Shown here: positions 8,118-15,778 of the stretch, piece after piece
Numbering within the stretch: position 1 is the stretch's first letter
Layout of the letters: each line of letters starts with the position of its first letter
DNA from: JAIBJN01 sp963784175
GTDB lineage: Bacteria > Actinomycetota > Thermoleophilia > Gaiellales > Gaiellaceae
Direction of reading: 5' to 3'
DNA: 64,000 bases
NCBI GenBank assembly: GCA_963784175.1
Contig: CAWAQJ010000013.1
Location: 62,001-126,000 of the forward strand
Made by a program: the position numbers and the translations under genes
Notes under the pieces: model-generated
Database searches by the model: none
Seen by the model: only the letters and a program-made list of their open reading frames with translations
What the model was told of the DNA's origin: nothing

Positions 8118-8503
8118 GCCTCGTCACGGCGATCCACCTCTACGTCACCGACCTCGACCGCTCGAACGACTGGTACACGCGCCTCCTCGGGCGCGGTCCC
8201 GCCGCGGCGTACGACGAGGGTGAGAACGCCCACAGCGCGTTCTTCATCCTCGAGGGCCAGACGTTCCTCGTCCTCACGTGGGATCCGGAGCGCGGGCGCG
8301 AGATCGGCGGCAGTTCCCGTCTCGAGCTCGCCGCCGAGGACATCCAGAGCGAGATCGACAGGCTCGATCGCCAGGGAATCGAGGGCGGCCGGATCACGCA
8401 GACGCGCTTCGGCACCGAGGTCTACGACCTCGCCGATCCGGACGGGCACCTCGTCCGCATCGGCCCGGCCTGGACGCTCCACGCCATCGAGGGCGCGGTC
8501 TAG
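8114..8503 (+). CDS. VOC-family (glyoxalase-like) protein
   Basis: A 129-aa single-domain protein starting at GTG 8114 and coupled to the upstream 41-aa gene. It has the vicinal-oxygen-chelate pattern: AIHLYVTDLDRSNDWYTRLLG at the first beta-alpha unit, SAFFILEGQTFLVL in the sheet, and VYDLADPDGHLVRIG near the end, where the Glu/His metal ligands usually sit. Members include lyases, dioxygenases and antibiotic-binding proteins, so a specific role cannot be given. The stop TAG at 8501-8503 touches the next gene. Confidence 0.75.
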   Translation: MSLVTAIHLYVTDLDRSNDWYTRLLGRGPAAAYDEGENAHSAFFILEGQTFLVLTWDPERGREIGGSSRLELAAEDIQSEIDRLDRQGIEGGRITQTRFGTEVYDLADPDGHLVRIGPAWTLHAIEGAV

Positions 8504-9378
8504 TCCCCGAGCGGCCCTTCCTCCTCGTCAATCCGAGATCCGGCTCGGGATCGCCGACCGCCTCCGAGCTCGCCGGCGAAGCCGAGCGGCTCGGGATCGA
8601 GGCGCACGAGCTGCGTCCGGGTGAGGACGCCGCCGAAGCCGCGGCCGCCGCGGCGGAGGCGGGAGCCCCGGTGCTCGGCGCGGCCGGCGGTGATGGCTCG
8701 CTGGGCGCGGTCGCGGCCGTGGCCGTGGAGCGGGACCTACCGCTTGTCGTCGTCCCCTTCGGGACGCGAAACCACTTTGCGAGCGACCTCGGGCTCGATC
8801 CGGACGATCCTCTCGCGGCACTGGCCGCGTACCAGGGGGCGGAGCGGCGGGTGGACGTCGGGGCCGTCGACGGCCGCCTCTTCCTCAACAACGTCTCTCT
8901 GGGCATCTACGCGAGCTTCGTGCACGACCCCCGGCGCAAGACACGGAACCGGCTGGTGGCGCTCCTGCGCATGCTCCCGGCCCTCCTCGGCCGCTCCAGG
9001 CAGCCGCTCTCGCTCTCCTTCGACGTCGACGGGCGCCACGAGGAGCGCCGGGCGCTGATCGTGCTCGTGGCGAGCAACGACTACGGCGGCAGCTCGCTCG
9101 CCGAGCTCGGGGAGCGGGAGCGCCTCGACGAGGGCCTCCTGCACGTCTACGTGCTCGAGCCGGTCGGGCGCCGCGCCTTCGTGGCGCTGCTCGCCAAGGC
9201 GGCGAGAGGACAGGTCGACGAGGCGGACGGGCTCGTGGAGTGGACGTGCGAGCGGCTGACGATCGCGCTCCGGCATCCGCGCGTGCATGCCGCGGTCGAC
9301 GGGGAGCCGGTTGTCCTCGCGCCGCCCGTGGAGCTCGAGATCAGACCGCGTGCGCTACGGGTTCTGATGCCGGCCTGA
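8503..9378 (+). CDS. Diacylglycerol-kinase-like lipid kinase, start codon missing
   Basis: An open frame of about 291 residues with the DAGK catalytic fold: FLLVNPRSGSG at the first strand, AAGGDGSLGAVA as the GGDG(T/S) nucleotide motif near residue 62, PFGTRNHFASDLGL, and NNVSLGIYA in the second domain. Such enzymes phosphorylate membrane lipids. No ATG, GTG or TTG precedes the first motif in frame; the codon where one is expected, overlapping the upstream TAG, is GTC (8503-8505). A GTG-to-GTC change or a sequencing error is the simplest reading. The 3' end overlaps the convergent DUF192 gene by 38 bases. Confidence 0.75.
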   Translation, partial: VPERPFLLVNPRSGSGSPTASELAGEAERLGIEAHELRPGEDAAEAAAAAAEAGAPVLGAAGGDGSLGAVAAVAVERDLPLVVVPFGTRNHFASDLGLDPDDPLAALAAYQGAERRVDVGAVDGRLFLNNVSLGIYASFVHDPRRKTRNRLVALLRMLPALLGRSRQPLSLSFDVDGRHEERRALIVLVASNDYGGSSLAELGERERLDEGLLHVYVLEPVGRRAFVALLAKAARGQVDEADGLVEWTCERLTIALRHPRVHAAVDGEPVVLAPPVELEIRPRALRVLMPA

Positions 9379-9712
9379 CGACGACGCGGTCGCCGGGCGC
9401 GAGCCGGACGCGCTCGCACTCTCCGGCCGGGAGCTCGATCACGGCCTTGGCGCCGAGGCAGCCGGCCATCCGCCACGGGCGAAGCCGTTCGACCACGCGA
9501 AGGACGTTGCCCTCGCGATCGAGGAACACGGCGTCGATGGCGAAGCGCATGAACCACATGTGAATGGACGAAGCAGGGCGAAGGAGAATCCCCTCGCCCC
9601 GCTCGAGCCCGGCACGTCCGAGGAGCCCTCGGAGGCGCAAGAGCGGTGTCTCCGCGAGGAGACACCGCTCACACACCGTGCTGCCGTCCTGACGCTCCAG
9701 GGTGATGGTCAA
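9341..9712 (-). CDS. DUF192 family protein
   Basis: A 123-aa protein, start TTG 9712 seven bases after the stop of the M15-like gene, so the two form an operon. It has the DUF192 signature: LRGLLGRAGLERGEGILLRP, SSIHMWFMRFAIDAVFLDRE, and ERLRPWRMAGCLGAKAVIEL followed by a VRLAPGDRV end. The family is a small beta-barrel of unknown function; some members carry signal peptides, this one does not. A GTG at codon 12 (in STVCERC) is an alternative start. The cysteine pair CERC near the N-terminus is worth noting. Confidence 0.75.
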   Translation of the reverse strand: MTITLERQDGSTVCERCLLAETPLLRLRGLLGRAGLERGEGILLRPASSIHMWFMRFAIDAVFLDREGNVLRVVERLRPWRMAGCLGAKAVIELPAGECERVRLAPGDRVVVRPASEPVAHAV

Positions 9713-9718
9713 GCCGGC

Positions 9719-11191
9719 CTAGTACCCCACGTGGATGTGGTCGTCATGGTTGGCCATCGGGAAGGACGGCCCGCCCAGGCCGAGCAGGGAGATGACCTGC
9801 TTCGGCTGCAGCTCGGCGGGCAGGAGCAGGACGTTGGTGACGGCCCGCTCGGTGAGCCCGCCGGGCTCCTGGTTTCCGTAGATCGAACGCTTCGCCAGTC
9901 CTGCGACGTCGACCGCCAGCCCGTAGCTGTGGGCCGAGACGACGCCGGGCCTGGAGTAGAACCCGTGACCGGACGTCAGGCTCGAGACGGTGACCTGGCC
10001 GTGGGACTCTGCGAAGTAGCGCAGGAGCACGAGCACGCGAATGTCCGTGCGGCCGAGTGCGATGTCGAGGCGGCCGCCCTGGTAGATGTCCAGGCGCTTG
10101 TCGGCGAGCACACGCTTCTGGAGCGCGGGCTTGGCCGCCTCGAAGCCGGTGACGAGAGCGCGCAGGCCGACCGCCCGGTTGTAGTTCCGGAGCGCGAAGG
10201 CCTTGTGTGCGAACTCGTCGCCGTAGCGGTTGAGCGCAGCGCGCGGGTGTCGGCGGGCGCCGATCGCCACGAGCTGACGGGCCGTGCTGTGAACCGTCGC
10301 GGTGGCGAGCGAGCCGCCGTCGAACCCGCGGGCCCGCAGGACCCCGAGCACCAGCGCCCAGTCGACGCGTGCGTTCCTCGCCTCACGCGCGAGCGTGCGG
10401 GCGAAGCGGGGCGTCAGCCGCTTGGCGGGCGGCGTCGGGTCGGGAAGCGGGCGGTGGAGCCAGATGGTGGCGAAGAAGCCGTCGGCGTCAGCCTCGGGAT
10501 CGAGCTCGGCCGGGCTTCGCGTCGAGCGGTCGATCACGGGCAGGTTGCGCGGGTCGATCGGCTTGGCGCCCTCGCCCACGCCGGGCGGAGGAGCCGGAGC
10601 CGGCGCGCCCTCGTCCGGATCGTCGGGCGTCGGAAGCGCCGGAGGGGGCGTGCCCGGAGCGGGCTCGGAACCGCCCTCGTCGGGCGACTCGTCGCCGTCG
10701 CCGGGCTCGGCCGGAGTCTCCTCACCCGGGTCGCCCGGCTCTGCCGGGTTCTCGGGGTCGGACGGCGTCTCCTCGGCGGGAGCCTCCTCTGCAGGAGCCT
10801 CCTCGGCCGGCGGATCCTCCGCCGGAGCTTCCTCTGCAGGGACTTCCTCTGCAGGAGTCTCCTCGGCCGGGGCTTCCTCCGTGGAGGTCACCTCGGTGGT
10901 CGTGCCGCTCTCGAGCGCTTCGGCGACGACATCGCCGGCACCTGCCGAGAATGCGGCGCCGCCGAAGAACAGGGTGGCGAAGGCGAGGCTCGTCGCGAGG
11001 CGGCGCTTGCTCCACGTTGCGCGTCGCGCGGGCGTGGAACCCGTATCCGCCCCGTGAAGGGACTCGGCCGCATTGTCTCCCCGGCCGTCCTGGGCGGGCG
11101 TGTTGCGCCCGAGCGCCCAGAGCGCCCAACCGGCGAGCGTGAAGAGCAGAAGCGGCGTGACAAGGCGCCGCGGTGTCTTCTTCTGTGGCAT
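9719..11191 (-). CDS. Membrane-anchored M15-type peptidase with PAEE-rich linker
   Basis: A 490-aa protein. Two hydrophobic segments (about residues 12-27 and 67-85) flank a short basic stretch; the second may be a signal anchor. Residues about 97-220 are an acidic Pro/Ala/Glu/Thr linker with many copies of PAEE(A/V/T/D), then a helical domain (about 260-370). The C-terminus has the LAS-peptidase zinc motifs SAHSYGLAVDVA (His421, Asp428) and NHDDHIHVGY at the end. Family members are D,D-carboxypeptidases or endopeptidases acting on peptidoglycan, consistent with a long wall-spanning linker. The neighbouring Tad pilus operon runs the other way; a role in letting the pilus through the wall is possible but speculative. 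Confidence 0.75.
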   Translation of the reverse strand: MPQKKTPRRLVTPLLLFTLAGWALWALGRNTPAQDGRGDNAAESLHGADTGSTPARRATWSKRRLATSLAFATLFFGGAAFSAGAGDVVAEALESGTTTEVTSTEEAPAEETPAEEVPAEEAPAEDPPAEEAPAEEAPAEETPSDPENPAEPGDPGEETPAEPGDGDESPDEGGSEPAPGTPPPALPTPDDPDEGAPAPAPPPGVGEGAKPIDPRNLPVIDRSTRSPAELDPEADADGFFATIWLHRPLPDPTPPAKRLTPRFARTLAREARNARVDWALVLGVLRARGFDGGSLATATVHSTARQLVAIGARRHPRAALNRYGDEFAHKAFALRNYNRAVGLRALVTGFEAAKPALQKRVLADKRLDIYQGGRLDIALGRTDIRVLVLLRYFAESHGQVTVSSLTSGHGFYSRPGVVSAHSYGLAVDVAGLAKRSIYGNQEPGGLTERAVTNVLLLPAELQPKQVISLLGLGGPSFPMANHDDHIHVGY

Positions 11192-11589
11192 GTGCCTGGT
11201 GCTCCCGTCTGTTGTCGGGCGCCGAGGCCGCCACTTCGGCGCGGAACGTGATTCGTGATCCGCTGCCGCTCAACGGAACCTGCTCGGACTATCGGGGCGG
11301 GGCCTCGGGGTGATCTTCCCCCGAAAGGGGGCACTGACTTCGAACCACCCAGCCGGGGGATTCTCGCGCCGCCTCGAGTACCCGATGGTGCGGGCAGTTG
11401 GAGCCAAACGGCGGAGCGGTCACGCCGAGGAGCTCTTAGCTCTGGGAGGTTTCGATCAACGTGACCACGCTTAACGCCCGCCCGACGAACCGACTCTCAC
11501 CGCGCATGACAGCTTCAGCTCGCGCTCGGTTTGTCGGACGTTCAGCGCGCCGGCGTGTGCCCGGAGTAGGGAAGGGAGGTGAATCGAGA
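11192..11589 (+). other. 400-base gap upstream of the pilin gene
   Basis: No convincing gene. It must hold the promoters of the M15-like gene and of the Tad operon. A 5-bp CCCCC-GAAA-GGGGG hairpin sits at 11318-11331. The segment 11395-11465 has several short complementary stretches (for example GAGCTC-TTA-GCTC at 11429-11442) and could be a structured leader, but I cannot match it to a known riboswitch. A GGGAGGTGA ribosome-binding site lies about 9 bases before the pilin ATG. Confidence 0.5.
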
Positions 11590-11742
11590 ATGTTCAAGTC
11601 CCTCATCAGGCGCGAGGACGGTCAGACCATGGCGGAGTACGGCGTGGTGCTCGCCGTGATCACGCTGGGGATCGTCGTCGCCCTCGGCTTCCTCTCGGGC
11701 GCCATTTCGGCTGCGCTCGACTCAGTCACCGACGTCCTCTAA
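11590..11742 (+). CDS. flp: Flp-type pilin
   Basis: A 50-aa prepilin. After a short basic leader (MFKSLIRREDG) comes the processing site G-QTMAEYGVVLAVITLG, with Glu at +5 and Tyr at +6 as in Flp pilins, then one hydrophobic helix and a short tail ending SVTDVL. The predicted mature peptide is about 39 residues and would polymerise into the Tad pilus fibre at the cell surface. It is the first gene of the pilus cluster and has the strongest ribosome-binding site. A stem-loop follows directly, consistent with higher expression than the assembly genes. Confidence 0.9.
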   Translation: MFKSLIRREDGQTMAEYGVVLAVITLGIVVALGFLSGAISAALDSVTDVL

Positions 11743-11757
11743 ATCGTTCGAAGCTCA

Positions 11758-11799
11758 GGCGGGTCCTTCTTCCGCGCCCCCGCAGAAAAAGGACCCGCC
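11758..11799 (+). terminator. Stem-loop after pilin gene, likely partial terminator
   Basis: GGCGGGTCCTT (11758-11768) pairs perfectly with AAGGACCCGCC (11789-11799) across a 20-base loop and is followed by a pyrimidine-rich TTCCTTCTCC. It separates the pilin from tadE. If it stops most transcripts, the pilin would be made in excess over the assembly machinery, as is usual for pili. Confidence 0.7.
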
Positions 11800-11832
11800 T
11801 TCCTTCTCCGAAAGCAGCACGGTTTCACCCTC

Positions 11833-12237
11833 ATGCAGAACACACTTTCGCCGCACACGGCCGCCCGGAGAGATCAGGGCCAGACGGTCACCGAGTTCGC
11901 ACTCGTGCTGCCGCTCCTGGCGCTGCTTCTGTTCGGGGTCATCCAGTTTGGGATCGTCTTCCACCAGTACGTGACGCTGACGGATGCCGTTCGCACCGGC
12001 GGGCGCCAGGGCGCGGTCGCGCGCGACCTGCCGAACCCCACGGCGATCGTCGAGAACCGCGTGCGCAACGCCTCGGTCAATCTCGACCAGTCAAAGCTTT
12101 CCGTCTCCGTGAGCTCCACGTTCCTGCGCGGAGACGACGTCACCGTCACGGCGACGTACCCGTACTCGATCAATCTCCTCGGGATCATCGTGAAGTCGGG
12201 GAACTTCAGCGCAACGACGACGGAGCGCGTGGAATGA
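11833..12237 (+). CDS. tadE: TadE-like pseudopilin
   Basis: A 134-aa protein starting at ATG 11833. The N-terminus RRDQGQTVTEFALVLPLLAL carries a prepilin-like site after the glycine with Glu at +5, followed by a single membrane helix and FHQYVTLTDAVRTGGRQGA, typical of TadE-domain proteins. The remainder is a small beta-rich domain (SVSVSSTFLRGDDVTVTATYPY). TadE pseudopilins are thought to prime or regulate Tad pilus assembly in the envelope. No prepilin peptidase is encoded in the window, so processing must rely on one elsewhere. Confidence 0.85.
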   Translation: MQNTLSPHTAARRDQGQTVTEFALVLPLLALLLFGVIQFGIVFHQYVTLTDAVRTGGRQGAVARDLPNPTAIVENRVRNASVNLDQSKLSVSVSSTFLRGDDVTVTATYPYSINLLGIIVKSGNFSATTTERVE

Positions 12238-12339
12238 CCCACCGCCGCGCGCTCCGTGCGGCTGCAAGAAACGGCGCTCATCTCATGGGCCGAGACCGCC
12301 GATAAGGCACGTAATTCGAGACCAGAAAGACGTGGTGCA

Positions 12340-13152
12340 ATGACGTATCGACTCCGCAACCTCGGGCTCGCGATCGCGCTCGCCGCCGTCGCGGTGCTCC
12401 TCGTTTTCTATTACGTTTCTCAAGAGCGGGGCCGCCTCCAGGAGGACCAGGAGCTCGTCCCGGTCTGGGTTGCGGCGAAGGACATTCCCGCCGGAACCTC
12501 CGGCGCCGACCTCGAGGCCGGCGGCTTCATCGTCCAGTCCGAGATCGAGCGCGAGCAGGTCGCGCCCGGCGCGTTGCTAGAGCCGGCCGACGTAACCGAG
12601 AAGATCGTCTCGGACGAGATCTTCAAGGGCGAGCAGGTCAGCCAGCTTCGCTTCAAGTCGGAGGCCGAGAAGGGCATCCGCTCGCAGCTGAAGGGCAACC
12701 TTCGCGCGGTGCAGGTCCCTGGTACCGAGCACCAGCTGCTCGTCAACACCCTCGCGGCCGGCGACCACGTCGACGTCGTCGCCACGCTCAACTACAAGCT
12801 GCTCAACTTCAACGGCGTTCCCGAGGGAACCGCCAACGAGGAGCTCGTCGCGACGCGGATCGTCCTCAGGGACATTCTCGTCCTGCGGGCGCCCGAGAAG
12901 ACCGGCTCGACAGCAAAGGTCACCGAAAATGCGCAGAACGGCGGCAACTCGGTCATCCTCGCGGTGACTGACGCCCAGGCGCAGAAGCTCGCATTCGTGA
13001 CGCGTGACAACGGCGGAAGCTGGATGCTCCAGCTCCGGCCGCCTCTGGATGCCTCCGACAGCCCGGAGAGCGTCGAGACCGTCGCGACCGTTCTCACTGA
13101 CGGCCTCAAGGGCCAGCAGCTCGCCCAGCTGATCCCCGGGAGGACCGAATAA
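12340..13152 (+). CDS. cpaB: Tad pilus assembly protein CpaB (SAF domain)
   Basis: A 270-aa protein, ATG 12340 chosen because it starts directly at the membrane anchor RLRNLGLAIALAAVAVLLVF; upstream codons look non-coding. After the anchor comes a SAF domain with PVWVAAKDIPAGTSG and later FKGEQVSQLRF, then an RcpC/CpaB C-terminal domain with VQVPGTEHQLLVNTLAAGDH and ARIVL-type strands. CpaB stabilises the pilus assembly complex at the membrane. Its stop overlaps the ATG of cpaE (TAATG). Confidence 0.85.
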   Translation: MTYRLRNLGLAIALAAVAVLLVFYYVSQERGRLQEDQELVPVWVAAKDIPAGTSGADLEAGGFIVQSEIEREQVAPGALLEPADVTEKIVSDEIFKGEQVSQLRFKSEAEKGIRSQLKGNLRAVQVPGTEHQLLVNTLAAGDHVDVVATLNYKLLNFNGVPEGTANEELVATRIVLRDILVLRAPEKTGSTAKVTENAQNGGNSVILAVTDAQAQKLAFVTRDNGGSWMLQLRPPLDASDSPESVETVATVLTDGLKGQQLAQLIPGRTE

Positions 13153-14345
13153 TGAGCGTCCTCGATACCTCCTCCGCACCCGTCCGCGAGAAGGCCCGGA
13201 TCTTCGTGACCGGCTCGTGCGACGGCCTCGACCAGCTGCGTGAGGCGCTCGAGCGTCACACCGAGGTCGAGCTCGTCGGAACCAGCGTCGGCGTCGCGGA
13301 GTCGGCCGGCACGCTGACCGGCGGCCATCTCGAGGCCGTGCTGCACGGCACGCGCAGCTCCACGCTCCCCCGCGACGAGATCGCCACGCTCCGCGAGCAC
13401 ACGCGGGCGCCGATCATCCTGCTCGCCTCCGGGGAGGCCTCCGTCCTCCTCGAGGAGGCGCTGGACGCCGACGTGTCGGACGTCCTGCTCCTCCCGCAGA
13501 TGACGGAGAACATCGTCTTCGCCATCCGCAAGGCGAGCAAGAACGGCGCGAAGACGCCGGTCAGCGCCCCGACGCGCCGCGGCCGGATCGTCACCGTCTT
13601 CTCGCCGAAGGGCGGGACGGGCAAGACCGTCACGTCGACGAACCTCGCTGCGGCGTTCGCCAAGTTCGAGGGCAAGCGCACGCTGCTCCTCGACCTGGAT
13701 CTCCAGTTCGGGGACGCGGCGATCATGCTCGGCCTCGAGCCCGACAAGACCATCTACGACCTGGTCGTCGCACCGGGCGAGCTGGACTCCGAGAAGCTCG
13801 CCGGCTACACGACGAGGCATGCCTCGGGGCTCGACATCCTCCCGGCGCCCGTGCGCCCGGAGGATGCGGAGCTCGTCACGGAGACCAAGCTCTCCCGGCT
13901 CCTGGAGGTGGCGCGCGAGTCGTACGACATCATCGTCGTCGACACGTCGCCGTTCTTCCACGGGCCGATGCTGGCGACCCTCGACCGCACCGACGAGCTG
14001 CTGCTCGTCTGCGGCCTCGACGTCCCCACGCTGAAGAACGTGAGGCTCGCGCTCCAGACGCTCGAGCTCCTGGCCTTCCCGCAGAATCGCATCCGCCTCG
14101 TCCTCAACCGGGCGAACTCCAAGGTGGGCATGAAGCGGGGCGAGGTCGAGGGCGCCCTCGACACGAAGGTTCGCTTCGAGGTTCCCAGCGACAGGGCTGT
14201 GCCGATCGCAGTCAACCGAGGAAATCCCGCCGTGCTCGCCGAGCCCGGTGCGGACTTCTCCAAGGCGATCCGCGAGATGGCGAAGGGCCTCCAGCCCGTC
14301 GAGGTCGCCAAGGGCCAGAAGCGCGGCCTCTTCAGGAAGGGCTAG
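13152..14345 (+). CDS. cpaE: Tad pilus localisation ATPase CpaE/TadZ
   Basis: A 397-aa protein. Residues 15-130 form a receiver-like domain (ARIFVTGSCDGLDQL through DVSDVLLLPQMTENIVFAI) that lacks the phosphorylatable triad. Residues about 143-380 are a MinD/ParA-type ATPase with the deviant Walker A VFSPKGGTGKTVTSTNLA (from about residue 150), LLLDLDLQFGDAAIMLGL, and IIVVDTSPFFHGPMLATLD. TadZ/CpaE places the pilus machine at a site in the cell. Co-transcribed with cpaB and, after a 2-base gap, cpaF. Confidence 0.9.
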   Translation: MSVLDTSSAPVREKARIFVTGSCDGLDQLREALERHTEVELVGTSVGVAESAGTLTGGHLEAVLHGTRSSTLPRDEIATLREHTRAPIILLASGEASVLLEEALDADVSDVLLLPQMTENIVFAIRKASKNGAKTPVSAPTRRGRIVTVFSPKGGTGKTVTSTNLAAAFAKFEGKRTLLLDLDLQFGDAAIMLGLEPDKTIYDLVVAPGELDSEKLAGYTTRHASGLDILPAPVRPEDAELVTETKLSRLLEVARESYDIIVVDTSPFFHGPMLATLDRTDELLLVCGLDVPTLKNVRLALQTLELLAFPQNRIRLVLNRANSKVGMKRGEVEGALDTKVRFEVPSDRAVPIAVNRGNPAVLAEPGADFSKAIREMAKGLQPVEVAKGQKRGLFRKG

Positions 14346-14347
14346 CC

Positions 14348-15778
14348 ATGGGTCTCCACGATCGCCTCAGGAGCACCAACGGCGGCGGACAGGAGGCGGT
14401 GATCGCTCGGGTCGAGAACGCGTCGCGCGAAGCGCAGCCCGAGCACCGCGTCGCAGATCCGTACGCCGAGCTGAAGACCCGCGTCCACCACGCGTGCATT
14501 GCCAAGCTGGGCCCGGAGCTCTTCAGCGCCCGGACGAACGAAGACCTCACGGAGCGCGTGCTCCGTGCGGTCACCGAGCAGCTCGCGCTCGACCAGACGC
14601 CGCTCACGCGCGACGAGCGGCGCCAGATCGTGCGCGAGATCACCGACGACATTCTCGGCTACGGGCCGCTGGAGCCACTGCTCCGCGACGACTCCGTGAC
14701 CGAGGTCATGATCAACGGGCCCGACAGGATCTACGTCGAGCGCGCGGGCAAGCTCGAGCTCACGGCGTCGACGTTCGTCGACGACGCGCACCTGCTCCGC
14801 ATCATCGACAAGATCGTGTCCCAGGTCGGCCGGCGCGTCGACGAGTCGTCGCCGATGGTGGATGCCCGCCTGCCCGACGGCAGCCGTGTCAACGCCATCA
14901 TCCCGCCGCTCTCGCTGCGCGGCCCGGTCCTGACCATCCGAAAGTTCGCACGCGACCCGTACACGATGGACGACCTGATCAACTTCGGGTCCGTCTCGGC
15001 CAAGGGGGCTCACTTCCTGGCCGCCTGCGTCCAGGGCAAGCTCAACGTCCTCATCTCCGGCGGTACCGGTACCGGTAAGACGACGACGCTGAACGCCCTC
15101 TCGGCCTTCGTCCCCGGCGACGAGCGCATCGTCACGATCGAGGATGCGGCCGAGCTTCAGCTGCAGCAGGATCACGTCATCACCCTCGAGTCCCGCCCGG
15201 CGAACATCGAAGGCCAGGGCGAGGTCAAGATTCGCGAGCTCGTCCGCAACGCCCTGCGTATGCGACCCGACAGGATCATCGTCGGCGAGGTCCGCGGCGC
15301 CGAGACGCTCGACATGCTCCAGGCCATGAACACGGGCCACGAGGGCTCCCTGACCACGATCCACGCGAACTCCCCTCGGGATGCGCTCTCGCGCCTCGAG
15401 ACGCTCGTGCTCACCGCGGGCGTCGAGCTTCCCCACCGCGCCATCCGCGAGCAGATCTCGAGCGCGTTCGACCTGCTCGTCCAGATCACGCGGCTCGTGG
15501 ACGGCTCGCGCCGGCTCTCCCACATCACCGAGGTGCTGCGGATGGAGTCGGACGTCATCACCCTCCAGGACGTCTTCGTGTCGAAGCCGCCCGACGAGGA
15601 CTCCGCCGCCCCCGGCGCGACCCGGCTGCTCACGCCCCTTCGCTGCACGGGGCTCAAGCCTCACTTCCTCGAGAAGATGGCCGCGAACGGCGTGGTCCTG
15701 CCTCCGAACTTCTTCCAGCAGGAGTCGGACGACGCGCGGCCGAGCTTCCAGACCGCAAGCTTCGGCGGGTTCCAGTGA
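14348..15778 (+). CDS. cpaF: Tad secretion ATPase CpaF/TadA
   Basis: A 476-aa type II/IV secretion ATPase. Motifs in order: DILGYGPLEPLLRDDSVTEV in the N-terminal domain, PPLSLRGPVLTIRKF, Walker A LISGGTGTGKTTTLNAL (about residues 235-250), IVTIEDAAELQLQQDHVI (Asp box), and NALRMRPDRIIVGEVRGAET (Walker B) with the His box GHEGSLTTIHANS. It powers pilin polymerisation at the cytoplasmic face of the membrane. The stop overlaps the ATG of the next gene (TGATG). Length is usual for the family. Confidence 0.93.
   Translation: MGLHDRLRSTNGGGQEAVIARVENASREAQPEHRVADPYAELKTRVHHACIAKLGPELFSARTNEDLTERVLRAVTEQLALDQTPLTRDERRQIVREITDDILGYGPLEPLLRDDSVTEVMINGPDRIYVERAGKLELTASTFVDDAHLLRIIDKIVSQVGRRVDESSPMVDARLPDGSRVNAIIPPLSLRGPVLTIRKFARDPYTMDDLINFGSVSAKGAHFLAACVQGKLNVLISGGTGTGKTTTLNALSAFVPGDERIVTIEDAAELQLQQDHVITLESRPANIEGQGEVKIRELVRNALRMRPDRIIVGEVRGAETLDMLQAMNTGHEGSLTTIHANSPRDALSRLETLVLTAGVELPHRAIREQISSAFDLLVQITRLVDGSRRLSHITEVLRMESDVITLQDVFVSKPPDEDSAAPGATRLLTPLRCTGLKPHFLEKMAANGVVLPPNFFQQESDDARPSFQTASFGGFQ

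Noticed and set aside
11395..11590. Cyclic di-GMP (GEMM) riboswitch before the pilin
   Set aside because: CCAAAC and TCACGCC resemble parts of the consensus, but the conserved ACGCAAAGCC segment and tetraloop receptor are missing.
12234..12299. 21-codon frame overlapping the tadE stop (MTHRRALRAAARNG...)
   Set aside because: Short, no membrane segment, and no evidence that it is the start of a longer broken pseudopilin gene.
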